Numbered from the stretch's first letter, positions 1 to 5,868 are shown. The stretch is DNA of 6,267 nucleotides from Cellvibrionales bacterium UBA7375 (GCA_002469845.1 DKNZ01000082.1:2514-8780); one strand, 5' to 3'. Numbers and translations: made by a program. The notes: generated by a model from the letters alone, not told the origin.

Positions 1-52
1 CGCGACCTCCGGCGTGACAGGCCGGCATTCTAACCAGCTGAACTACCGGTCC
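1..52 (-). tRNA. tRNA-Asp (anticodon GTC), 3' end cut by the window
   Basis: The minus strand reads as the first 52 nt of an elongator tRNA. The 5' acceptor strand GGACCGG begins at position 52. It is followed by a D-arm with the usual AGTTCAGCTGGTTAGA pattern and an anticodon stem enclosing the loop CTGTCAC. The anticodon GTC lies at 16-18 on the plus strand (read as gac), which gives Asp. The T-arm, 3' acceptor strand and CCA lie beyond the left edge. It sits 19 nt after tRNA-Val on the same strand, so the two are very likely processed from one precursor made from the promoter at 165-192. Confidence 0.95.
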
Positions 53-71
53 TTAATAACCTTTTCTTTCT

Positions 72-147
72 TGGTGGGTGGTACAGGGATTGAACCTGTG
101 ACCCTCGCCTTGTAAGGGCGATGCTCTACCAGCTGAGCTAACCACCC
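72..147 (-). tRNA. tRNA-Val (anticodon TAC)
   Basis: A complete 76-nt cloverleaf is read on the minus strand. The acceptor strands GGGTGGT (from 147) and ACCACCC (to 76) pair perfectly. The D-arm is TAGCTCAGCTGGTAGAGC and the anticodon loop is CTTACAA, with TAC at 112-114 on the plus strand. The T-loop is TTCAATC, the discriminator is A, and an encoded CCA occupies 72-74. The TAC anticodon with this body is the usual Val isoacceptor for GUA/GUG codons. It is the first gene of a Val-Asp tRNA unit. Confidence 0.97.
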
Positions 148-164
148 TCAGGAAAGAGTGGGGC

Positions 165-192
165 ATTCTACCTAACTGGCACTGGCTGTCAA
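165..192 (-). promoter_or_regulatory. Sigma-70 promoter of the tRNA-Val/tRNA-Asp unit
   Basis: On the minus strand there is a perfect -35 TTGACA (187-192), a 16-nt spacer and a -10 TAGAAT (165-170, five of six matches to consensus). The discriminator after the -10 starts GCCCCAC. A G+C-rich discriminator is the known signature of stringently controlled stable-RNA promoters, so growth-rate or ppGpp control is inferred. The predicted transcript start near 158 leaves only about 11 nt of leader before tRNA-Val. Confidence 0.88.
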
Positions 193-204
193 ACATTTTC
201 TGAT

Positions 205-240
205 GCTATATACATATCTTGTTTATCAACCTAATATAGC
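205..240. repeat. Inverted repeat in the tRNA-Val / S1-protein intergenic region
   Basis: GCTATAT (205-211) and ATATAGC (234-240) are a perfect 7-bp inverted repeat separated by 22 nt. The spacer contains a smaller TTG-CAA pairing (219-221 with 227-229). The repeat lies upstream of the divergent tRNA promoter and of the CvfB-like gene. The region is very AT-rich, so chance is a real possibility. No other gene is visible in 148-376, and no good promoter for the plus-strand gene stands out; the best -10-like string is TATAAG at 282-287, without a matching -35. Confidence 0.3.
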
Positions 241-376
241 GACCTTATTTATCAGCTGCAATGTTATTAATGATGCCGATATATAAGACTTTTAAAGAAA
301 CCTGCACCAGCGGTTGTATTTATTGTGGAGACTCATCTAGTTTTCATTTTTTTAATAACCCATAAAGACTAAATTT

Positions 377-1240
377 ATGTCCATAGAAATTGGAAAATTC
401 AACAATCTTCAGGTCGTTAAAATTGCTGACCATGGGGTTTATGTGGATGGCGGTGAAGAGGGTACTATATTGTTACCCAATCGCTACGTGCCTGAGGGTC
501 TGGATATTGATGATTGGGTAGAAGTTTTCTTGTATTTTGATTCAGATGATCTTTTGATTGCGACGACCGAAACACCAAAGGCTACAGTCAACAGCGTAGA
601 GTTGTTAAAAGTAATTGATACCAATCGGGTGGGGGCCTTTCTAGATTGGGGCTTACCAAAAGATTTATTAGTGCCCTTTAGTGAACAGCAACATCCAATG
701 AAAGAGGGTGAGTCTTATATGGTCTATGTGTTGCATGATCATGAAACTGACCGTATTTTGGCTTCTTCAAAGCTTAACAGATATTTTGAAGAGGAGTCGC
801 AAACACTGGAGCCTCGTCAAGCAGTAGATTTAAGAATTTTTGATAAAACCGAGCTCGGCTACAAAGCGCTTATTAACAATGAATACCTGGGGCTGATTTT
901 CCATGTTGACGCATTTCGTCCTCTTAAAATTGGTGAGCGCTTACCTGGATTTATTAAGGCAATTCGAGAAGACGGCAAAATAGATTTAATTATATCTCAG
1001 CACTCTTCAGGCGGTGATAGTAGTCTTGAGGATCAAATTATGGCGCTTTTGAAAGCCTCTGGTGGTGAGTCTAGCCTTACCGATAAAAGTGACCCCGATC
1101 TTATCTATCGTCAATTTAAAGTGTCCAAGAAAAAATACAAAAATGCGTTGGGTGCGCTGTATAAGCGAAAACTAATTGTTATTACGCGTGAAAAAATTTC
1201 TTTGGTAAAAGTCCAAAAAACAAGTTCCATCTGGGGTTAA
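377..1240 (+). CDS. CvfB-like protein: S1-like RNA-binding domains plus C-terminal winged helix
   Basis: This 287-residue protein has the architecture of the CvfB/YitL family: S1-like beta-barrel domains followed by a winged helix. CvfB of Staphylococcus aureus binds RNA and affects virulence gene expression; the role in gammaproteobacteria is not established to my knowledge. Residues of about 5-65 form the first S1-like unit (GVYVDGGEEGTILLP). Residues of about 70-132 form a second (GAFLDWGLPKDLLVP, then ILASSKL), and about 145-207 a third (GYKALINNEYLGLIF, then GKIDLIIS). The winged helix covers about 215-275 (IMALLKASGG, then VSKKKYKNALGALYKRKLI). Its length is close to the roughly 300 residues of the family. 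There is no signal peptide or membrane segment, so it is cytoplasmic. The ATG start has only a weak purine stretch upstream (CATAAAG). The next gene follows within 50 nt on the same strand, so a two-gene transcript is likely. Family assignment is firm; I withhold a symbol because function here is unknown. Confidence 0.9.
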   Translation: MSIEIGKFNNLQVVKIADHGVYVDGGEEGTILLPNRYVPEGLDIDDWVEVFLYFDSDDLLIATTETPKATVNSVELLKVIDTNRVGAFLDWGLPKDLLVPFSEQQHPMKEGESYMVYVLHDHETDRILASSKLNRYFEEESQTLEPRQAVDLRIFDKTELGYKALINNEYLGLIFHVDAFRPLKIGERLPGFIKAIREDGKIDLIISQHSSGGDSSLEDQIMALLKASGGESSLTDKSDPDLIYRQFKVSKKKYKNALGALYKRKLIVITREKISLVKVQKTSSIWG

Positions 1241-1275
1241 GACCATCTAAACTTGGTTTATCTAAAGCTTTTTCT

Positions 1276-1294
1276 GGTGCGGAGAATGATCTTG
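1276..1294 (+). promoter_or_regulatory. Competing start signals of the lipoprotein gene
   Basis: GGAGA at 1281-1285 is the only good Shine-Dalgarno match near this gene. It touches ATG 1286, so it is too close to serve that codon, but it lies about 7 nt before an in-frame TTG at 1292. ATG 1286 has a weaker GGTG (1276-1279) at 6 nt. A third in-frame start, TTG 1253, has no nearby ribosome-binding sequence. All three keep the lipoprotein signal intact, so the choice changes only the first few residues. Confidence 0.45.
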
Positions 1295-1891
1295 GGTCGG
1301 TTATTAATTTTCAGTTGCATTATTTTTATTGCGGGTTGTTCAACTTATCAACCTAAAAAAGTCGATGACCTCTGTTCGATTTTTTATGGTGAAACTGATT
1401 GGTACAAGAGTGCTAAAAAATCAGAAAAGCGCTGGGGTACACCGATTCATGTCACTATGGCAATTATGAAGCAAGAATCGACTTTTAGGGCAAAGGTTCG
1501 ACCAAAACGCCCCACATTCTTTTTTATTCCCCTTCCCAGAAAATCCTCTGCTTATGGTTATGCTCAGGCACAAAATCCAGCTTGGAATGATTACCGCAAA
1601 GATACGGGGAATTGGAGTCATGATCGTGATGACTTTGGTGATGCCATTAACTTTATTGGTTGGTATACCAATAAGAGTAGTAAGCGGTTAGGAATTTCAA
1701 AGTGGGATGCCTACAAACAGTATTTGGCTTATCACGAGGGTTGGGGTGGTTACTCTAGAGGCAGTTTTAAGAAAAAACCTAACCTAATTAAGGTGGCTGC
1801 CAAGGTGAAGCGTCAGACAGAAATGTATGGTGCTCAGCTTAAGGGTTGTAGAGATAAGTTGGATCAGGCGACTAAGGGATGGTTTTGGTAG
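1286..1891 (+). CDS. Putative lytic-transglycosylase-like (SLT fold) lipoprotein
   Basis: From ATG 1286 this is 201 residues. The N-terminus is a short lipoprotein signal: Arg5, then a hydrophobic run ending in the lipobox IAGC with the lipidated Cys at residue 18. It should therefore be anchored in a membrane, probably the outer membrane, facing the periplasm. The mature part resembles the lysozyme-like SLT fold. PIHVTMAIMKQESTF (about 53-67) matches the helix bearing the catalytic Glu, here Glu64. SSAYGYAQAQ (about 87-96) takes the place of the usual SxxGAxGLMQ block. YLAYHEGWGGYSRG (about 146-159) matches the later aYhxGxGgY block. By family knowledge such enzymes cleave the MurNAc-GlcNAc bond of peptidoglycan; activity here is inferred. 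An extension to TTG 1253 would add 11 residues. It follows the CvfB-like gene with no terminator between them, and it converges on tRNA-Arg. I do not recognise a gene name. Confidence 0.8.
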   Translation: MILGRLLIFSCIIFIAGCSTYQPKKVDDLCSIFYGETDWYKSAKKSEKRWGTPIHVTMAIMKQESTFRAKVRPKRPTFFFIPLPRKSSAYGYAQAQNPAWNDYRKDTGNWSHDRDDFGDAINFIGWYTNKSSKRLGISKWDAYKQYLAYHEGWGGYSRGSFKKKPNLIKVAAKVKRQTEMYGAQLKGCRDKLDQATKGWFW

Positions 1892-1917
1892 CCGTTAGTG
1901 CACCGGTCCAGATTATT

Positions 1918-2010
1918 CGCGGCTATGCCGCTCACCCCGTTGGGGTCGCCGACGCTTTGCCTTGGCGATGTCTCGCGCTTGGCGCTCGGCTCGAACTAGG
2001 GGTTCGATCC
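1918..2010. repeat. G+C-rich cluster of short perfect hairpins, possible dispersed palindromic repeat
   Basis: This stretch is about two-thirds G+C by hand count, against clearly AT-rich flanks. It holds four perfect stem-loops in a row. They are GCGGC-tat-GCCGC (1919-1931), ACCCC-gtt-GGGGT (1934-1946), GCGC-ttg-GCGC (1975-1985) and TCGAAC-taggg-GTTCGA (1991-2007). A wider TCGCC (1946-1950) and GGCGA (1964-1968) pair lies between the second and third. Three of the four loops are 3 nt. None is followed by a T-run on the plus strand, so they are not standard terminators. An in-frame 44-codon ORF (ATG 1879 to stop 2011-2013) reads through it, but its codons are dictated by the palindromes. The layout resembles REP-type intergenic elements; a structured RNA is the alternative. 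Confidence 0.55.
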
Positions 2011-2030
2011 TAATCTCCAGATGAACATAC

Positions 2031-2059
2031 AAAAAACCCCAGCCTATGGCTGAGGGTTT
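2031..2059 (-). terminator. Rho-independent terminator after tRNA-Arg
   Basis: On the minus strand AAACCC (2059-2054), a bulged base and CAGCC pair with GGCTG and GGGTTT around a 3-nt loop. That makes an 11-bp stem with one bulge. The last stem T residues run on into a TTTTTT tract (2036-2031). It begins 6 nt after the tRNA-Arg CCA, so it ends the tRNA-Arg transcript and any read-through from fdxA. On the plus strand the same hairpin is followed by only a weak T-rich tail (GTTTGTTGT), so it might partly stop the converging lipoprotein transcript too. Confidence 0.92.
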
Positions 2060-2065
2060 GTTGTA

Positions 2066-2142
2066 TGGTGCACCCGGAGGGATTCGAACCCCCGACCAAG
2101 TGGTTCGAAGCCACCTACTCTATCCAGCTGAGCTACGGGTGC
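2066..2142 (-). tRNA. tRNA-Arg (anticodon TCG)
   Basis: A complete 77-nt cloverleaf is read on the minus strand. The acceptor strand GCACCCG (from 2142) pairs with CGGGTGC. The D-arm is GCTCAGCTGGATAGAGT. The anticodon loop is CTTCGAA, with TCG at 2106-2108 (plus-strand cga). The T-arm is GGGGGTTCGAATCCCTC, followed by discriminator A and an encoded CCA at 2066-2068. Wobble pairs close the D-stem and the base of the anticodon stem. Its 5' end is only 29 nt after the fdxA stop, a gap with no visible promoter, and a terminator follows directly. Confidence 0.97.
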
Positions 2143-2171
2143 TGGAAGTTGTTTATAAAGTGTAACTTATA

Positions 2172-2495
2172 TTAGCGTTCGAGGTATTTGATTTTGCCTT
2201 CGACACCATCCCATTCTGCGGCATCAGCTGCAGGGGCTTTTTGCTCAGAGATATTGGGCCATACATCGGCGAGTTCTTCGTTTATTTGCAGGAACGCTTC
2301 TTGACCTTCGGGTATTTCATCTTCGGCGAAAATTGCTTCTGCAGGACACTCTGGTTCGCACAGCGCGCAATCAATACATTCGTCTGGGTGAATAACGAGA
2401 AAGTTTGGGCCTTCGTAAAAACAGTCTACTGGGCACACTTCAACGCAATCTGTGTATTTGCATTTAATGCAATTTTCACCAACGATAAAGGTCAT
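2172..2495 (-). CDS. fdxA: 7Fe ferredoxin FdxA ([3Fe-4S] plus [4Fe-4S])
   Basis: This 107-residue acidic, soluble electron carrier is the full length of the Azotobacter vinelandii FdI type. Counting Met, the cysteines fall at 9, 12, 17, 21, 25, 40, 43, 46 and 50. By comparison with FdI, Cys9, Cys17 and Cys50 should hold the [3Fe-4S] cluster. Cys21, Cys40, Cys43 and Cys46 should hold the [4Fe-4S] cluster, and Cys25 is the extra free cysteine beside it. The core CIKCKYTDCVEVCPVDC and the tail ending DGVEGKIKYLER are typical of the family. Its redox partners cannot be read from the sequence; FdI has been linked to oxidative-stress control in Azotobacter. A purine-rich AAGAGA lies about 9 nt before the ATG. 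The gene is 111 nt after mutS on the same strand, has its own promoter, and is followed closely by tRNA-Arg. Confidence 0.97.
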   Translation of the reverse strand: MTFIVGENCIKCKYTDCVEVCPVDCFYEGPNFLVIHPDECIDCALCEPECPAEAIFAEDEIPEGQEAFLQINEELADVWPNISEQKAPAADAAEWDGVEGKIKYLER

Positions 2496-2536
2496 GGTTT
2501 CAAATCTCTTGAAATAGCAGTCAATTTAGGCGCGGC

Positions 2537-2564
2537 ATTATAGCAGTTAGTCAGCATCTGTGAA
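2537..2564 (-). promoter_or_regulatory. Sigma-70 promoter of fdxA (and probably tRNA-Arg)
   Basis: On the minus strand there is a -35 TTCACA (2559-2564, five of six to TTGACA), a 16-nt spacer and a perfect -10 TATAAT (2537-2542). The discriminator starts GCCGCGCC, unusually G+C-rich for this AT-rich genome and like that of the tRNA-Val promoter in this window. The predicted start near 2530 gives a leader of about 35 nt before fdxA. The promoter lies in the 111-nt mutS-fdxA gap, where I see no terminator, so mutS read-through may add to expression. Confidence 0.82.
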
Positions 2565-2606
2565 CTTAAACTTTGATAATATTTATTGGCTACTTGTCGC
2601 TGTTAG

Positions 2607-5192
2607 TCAATTGCTACGGTTAGTAGCGCGCTTTAGTTTATAAAGTGTATCTAATGCATCTTTAGGTGATAGCTCATCGGGTTGGATATCTTTCATCATT
2701 ATATCTAGCTCTGAGGGCTTAGTTGATGCAAAAAGATCTGTCTGTGGTGTGCTAGGTTTATGTTGCTGTTTTGCGTCTGCCGCAAGATTTTTTTGCTCAA
2801 GCCGCTGAAGTTCAACTTTTGCTAGTTTGACTACCTCTTGAGGAATTCCTGCAAGTTTGGCTACTTGTAGGCCATAACTTTGGTTAGCGGGACCCTCTTG
2901 AACTGAATGTAAAAATACAATGCTATCCTTATGCTCGGTTGCATCTAAATGAACATTTATTGTTCCATCGACTGTCCCAGGTAAGCTGGTAAGCTCAAAA
3001 TAGTGCGTGGCAAATAGGGTGAAGGATTTTACTTTTTCTGCTAAGTGATAGCCGCAGGCCCAAGCCAGAGAAAGTCCATCAAAGGTGCTTGTGCCACGTC
3101 CTATTTCATCCATAAGAACTAGACTGTTTTCCGTGGCATTATGAAGAATATTGGCGGTTTCCATCATTTCTACCATAAACGTAGAGCGTCCACCGGCTAA
3201 ATCATCGGATGAGCCTATACGGGTAAAGATACGATCCACTAGTCCAATTTTTGCTGAATCAGCTGGCACAAAACTCCCAATCTGAGCCATTAAAACTATT
3301 AAGGCCGCCTGTCTCATATAGGTTGATTTACCGCCCATATTAGGGCCGGTAATAATTAGCATTTTACGATCGGAATTCATCTGTAGGTCATTGGCAACAA
3401 AAGGCTCTAATAGAACCTTTTCTACCACTGGATGGCGTCCACCTTGAATATCTATACCTGGCTGTTCAGTTAATTCGGGCTGACAGAAATTTAAGCTGTG
3501 CGCGCGCTCTGCCAGTGTGGCTAAAAGATCGATTTCGGAAATGGCCGAAGCACAATTTTGTAGGCACTGCAGGTCTTGGTTTAATCTCTCTAAAAGTTCG
3601 GTATAGAGTTGCTTTTCTCTACTAAGGGCGCGGCTTTTGGCGCTTAGGGCCTTGTCTTCAAACTCTTTTAACTCAGGCGTTATGAACCGCTCAGCATTTT
3701 TTAATGTTTGACGGCGAATATATTCCACCGGTGCTTTATCACTTTGACCGCGGGAAATTTCAATATAGTAACCATGCACTCGGTTGTAGCCTACTTTTAG
3801 ATTTGAAATACCGGTTGCTTGTTTTTCACGCTCTTCCATCGCCAGTAAAAACTCACCGGCATTGGTATTAAGTGCACGAAGTTCGTCTAATTCTGCGTCA
3901 TAACCATCGGCAATAACACCGCCTTCACGAATAACCATAGGAGGGTTTTCGATAATTGCTTGTTCTAATAGTTCAACTAAATGGGGTAATGGTTTTGCAG
4001 CATCGAGTAAGTTCTGAAGATGTTGCAGTTCAATCCCTTTGAGTGCTGATTTTATTTGCGGCAATACAGCGATTGAACAAAGTAGACGGGTTAAATCTCG
4101 TGGACGCGCCGAATGCAGTGCAACTCGAGTGAGAATGCGCTCCATATCACCTACCTGTTTTAGATGGCCATTTAAATCTTCGTACAGATAATTATTTTGC
4201 AGTTTGGCAATACTTTTTTGTCTTGCTACAAGTTCAGTAATTTGCCTTAGTGGACGATTGAGCCAGCGACGAAGCAAACGACTAGCCATGCTAGTAGCCG
4301 TGTTATTAAGTACATCAAAGAGTGTATTCTCCTGCCCGCCATTTAGATTAGTATCTAGCTCAAGATTGCGTCTACTAGCGGCATCTAATGCCACTCCATC
4401 TTCGCTATTTTCGACGCTGATGCTATGAATGTGCGGAAGATTGCCACGCTGCGTATCTTTGGCATATTGAAGAAGACAGCCGCCAGCGCAAATGGCAAGA
4501 GGAAGATCACTACAACCAAAGGCATTTAAGTCTTTTGTGCCCAGTTGCTGATTAAGTATTCGATTGGCGGCATCATGATCAAACAACCAGGGCGCCTGAT
4601 TTCGCAATCCAGTTCGATTTTCTAGCCAATCTAAGCGGGGAAAATCCTCTGAAATTAGAATTTCTACTGGGTTAAGTCTTTGAAGTTCGCTATGGAGTGC
4701 CTCTTCATGGGAAGCTTGCAAAAGTTGAAAACGGCCACTACTCATATCAAGGGTTGCGATTCCGTATTGCCCCTTGGATAAATGGATAGCCGCTAAAAGA
4801 TTATCAGATCGATCATCGAGCAGAGCTTCATCGCTGAGTGTGCCCGGCGTAAGCACCCTTACAACGGCTCGCTCTATAGGCCCTTTACTCGTAGCTGGAT
4901 CACCAATTTGTTCACAAATTGCCACGGACACACCCTGGTTAACCAGCTTGGCAAAGTAGTTTTCTGCCGCATGAAATGGAACACCACACATTGGAATGGG
5001 ATTGCCATTAGTCTTGCCGCGAGCAGTTAGAGTGACATCTAGTAGTTGGCTGGCTTGTTTAGCATCATCAAAAAACAATTCATAAAAATCGCCCATACGA
5101 TAAAACACCAAATCATTGGGGTGTTCGGCCTTAATGCTAAGATATTGTTGCATCATCGGGGTATGAGTTTGATTTTCGGGCTTGCTGCTCAT
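2607..5192 (-). CDS. mutS: DNA mismatch repair protein MutS
   Basis: MutS binds mismatches and small loops in DNA and, with ATP, slides as a clamp and recruits MutL. At 861 residues it is full length (853 in E. coli) and aligns with the E. coli protein almost throughout. The mismatch-reading Phe-X-Glu is F36-Y37-E38 in GDFYELF. Connector, lever and clamp domains follow up to about residue 565, including the block NLKVGYNRVHGYYIEISRGQ. The ATPase domain has Walker A GPNMGGKST (616-624), signature SSDDLAGGRSTFMVEM (661-676), Walker B with D695-E696 in LVLMDEIGRG, and the His switch at 730 in FATHYFELT. QTDLF at 817-821, in the flexible linker, fits the QxxLF beta-clamp-binding consensus. The final PDELSPKDALDTLYKLKRA (about 838-856) matches the E. 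coli tetramerisation helix pair. The ATG start keeps E. coli spacing to TPMMQQYL, although its ribosome-binding sequence is weak. It is divergent from pncC and is followed by fdxA. Confidence 0.99.
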   Translation of the reverse strand: MSSKPENQTHTPMMQQYLSIKAEHPNDLVFYRMGDFYELFFDDAKQASQLLDVTLTARGKTNGNPIPMCGVPFHAAENYFAKLVNQGVSVAICEQIGDPATSKGPIERAVVRVLTPGTLSDEALLDDRSDNLLAAIHLSKGQYGIATLDMSSGRFQLLQASHEEALHSELQRLNPVEILISEDFPRLDWLENRTGLRNQAPWLFDHDAANRILNQQLGTKDLNAFGCSDLPLAICAGGCLLQYAKDTQRGNLPHIHSISVENSEDGVALDAASRRNLELDTNLNGGQENTLFDVLNNTATSMASRLLRRWLNRPLRQITELVARQKSIAKLQNNYLYEDLNGHLKQVGDMERILTRVALHSARPRDLTRLLCSIAVLPQIKSALKGIELQHLQNLLDAAKPLPHLVELLEQAIIENPPMVIREGGVIADGYDAELDELRALNTNAGEFLLAMEEREKQATGISNLKVGYNRVHGYYIEISRGQSDKAPVEYIRRQTLKNAERFITPELKEFEDKALSAKSRALSREKQLYTELLERLNQDLQCLQNCASAISEIDLLATLAERAHSLNFCQPELTEQPGIDIQGGRHPVVEKVLLEPFVANDLQMNSDRKMLIITGPNMGGKSTYMRQAALIVLMAQIGSFVPADSAKIGLVDRIFTRIGSSDDLAGGRSTFMVEMMETANILHNATENSLVLMDEIGRGTSTFDGLSLAWACGYHLAEKVKSFTLFATHYFELTSLPGTVDGTINVHLDATEHKDSIVFLHSVQEGPANQSYGLQVAKLAGIPQEVVKLAKVELQRLEQKNLAADAKQQHKPSTPQTDLFASTKPSELDIMMKDIQPDELSPKDALDTLYKLKRATNRSN

Positions 5193-5222
5193 TGATTAAA
5201 GTTTCTTATGCTGAGTCGGTAG

Positions 5223-5287
5223 TTCGTTTGTAAGGAGAGTTTAGTACAGACTGAGGGTCTAAGACCATTCAAATTAGACCAAACGAA
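5223..5287. repeat. Nested inverted repeats in the mutS-pncC divergent region
   Basis: The outer arms TTCGTTTG (5223-5230) and CAAACGAA (5280-5287) are a perfect 8-bp inverted repeat. Inside them GGTCTAA (5256-5262) and TTAGACC (5274-5280) form a perfect 7-bp inverted repeat with an 11-nt loop. GGTC-taa-GACC (5256-5266) gives a third, competing small palindrome. The inner right arm abuts the outer right arm and shares C5280 with it. The region also contains the only mutS promoter candidate I can find: minus-strand TTGAAT (5267-5272), an 18-nt spacer and TGTACT (5243-5248), which is weak. The arms could be operator half-sites for a regulator of either gene; this is inference. Confidence 0.5.
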
Positions 5288-5357
5288 TTATTTTCTTTAA
5301 AAATAACCATTTGGCTAAAGCATTTCTTGAAAGTTTAGGTAAACTATAGGGTAAAAA

Positions 5358-5373
5358 AGAGGAAATATTTTTG
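5358..5373 (+). promoter_or_regulatory. Shine-Dalgarno site that fixes the TTG start of pncC
   Basis: AGAGGA at 5358-5363 lies 7 nt before TTG 5371, an ideal distance. No in-frame ATG lies near the expected N-terminus, and the conserved TAESCTGGG block begins at residue 30, as expected for the family. This supports a genuine TTG initiation codon. A convincing plus-strand promoter was not found upstream; TTGAAA at 5327-5332 has no -10 at the right distance. Confidence 0.85.
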
Positions 5374-5868
5374 TCAGCATTTGCCAGTAACCAATCGATC
5401 ACATCTATCGCCGATCGGGTGGGCAATCAGTTGCTCCAAAAGAAAGCAAAAATAACCACAGCAGAGTCTTGTACCGGTGGCGGTATAGCTGAAGCTATTA
5501 CCGCAACAGCTGGAAGTTCACAATGGTTTGAGTATGGCTATATCACTTACGCTAATAGAGCGAAAAAACAGCTTCTTAATGTATCTCAAAAAACATTAGA
5601 CGCCTACGGCGCGGTTAGTGAGCAGGTTGTCGAACAGATGGCTGTGGGTGCAATTCATTCATCAGGTGCGAATTACGCAATAGCCGTTAGCGGTATAGCT
5701 GGACCCGATGGTGGTTCAGCGGAAAAACCTGTTGGAACCGTTTGGGTATGCTGGATAACCCCTGAAACAACCAGAGTCGAGCAATACCAGTTGCAGGGAG
5801 ACCGTCAGGCAGTCAGAGAACAGGTAATTAAAATTTCTTTGCAAGAACTCTTGCATCAACTAAACTGA
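5371..5868 (+). CDS. pncC: Nicotinamide-nucleotide amidase PncC (stand-alone CinA C-terminal domain)
   Basis: PncC removes the amide of nicotinamide mononucleotide to give nicotinic acid mononucleotide and ammonia, feeding the pyridine nucleotide cycle in the cytoplasm. The 165-residue protein is the single-domain form, like E. coli YgaD/PncC, and lacks the N-terminal domain of long CinA proteins. The family blocks are TAESCTGGG (30-38), YGYITYAN (55-62), AVSGIAGPDGG (105-115) and KPVGTVWV (119-126). The C-terminus QVIKISLQELLHQL is a typical closing helix. The start is TTG, supported by the AGAGGA ribosome-binding site. It is divergent from mutS and is followed by recA 98 nt later, a common gammaproteobacterial order. 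With no terminator in the gap, some read-through into recA is possible. Older annotations may call it a competence-damage protein; the amidase name is better supported. Confidence 0.95.
   Translation: MSAFASNQSITSIADRVGNQLLQKKAKITTAESCTGGGIAEAITATAGSSQWFEYGYITYANRAKKQLLNVSQKTLDAYGAVSEQVVEQMAVGAIHSSGANYAIAVSGIAGPDGGSAEKPVGTVWVCWITPETTRVEQYQLQGDRQAVREQVIKISLQELLHQLN

Noticed and set aside
1421..1621. 66-codon minus-strand ORF inside the lipoprotein gene
   Set aside because: It lies antisense within a gene with clear protein motifs and shows no recognisable domain of its own.
1991..2010. Remnant T-arm of a decayed tRNA (GGGGTTCGATCC)
   Set aside because: The stem flanking TTCGATC does not pair over five bases, and no acceptor, D-arm or anticodon arm can be found nearby.
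1892..2040. RsmZ/RsmY-like regulatory RNA, because rsmZ lies downstream of fdxA in Pseudomonas
   Set aside because: The minus strand has only about three scattered GGA triplets, not placed in hairpin loops, and no promoter separates it from tRNA-Arg.
2066..2085. Integration site of a genomic island at the 3' end of tRNA-Arg
   Set aside because: No integrase, no direct repeat of the tRNA 3' end and no cargo is present; a normal terminator follows the tRNA.
2241..2543. 100-codon plus-strand ORF across fdxA
   Set aside because: It is antisense to the highly conserved ferredoxin and runs through the fdxA promoter; its composition is that of a complementary-strand shadow.
4204..4428. Plus-strand ORF inside mutS; another lies at 4774-4959
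   Set aside because: Both are antisense to intact, conserved MutS sequence and resemble nothing known.
5193..5370. LexA box controlling mutS or pncC
   Set aside because: No CTGT-N8-ACAG or close variant is present; strings such as GTACAGACTG have only one half-site.
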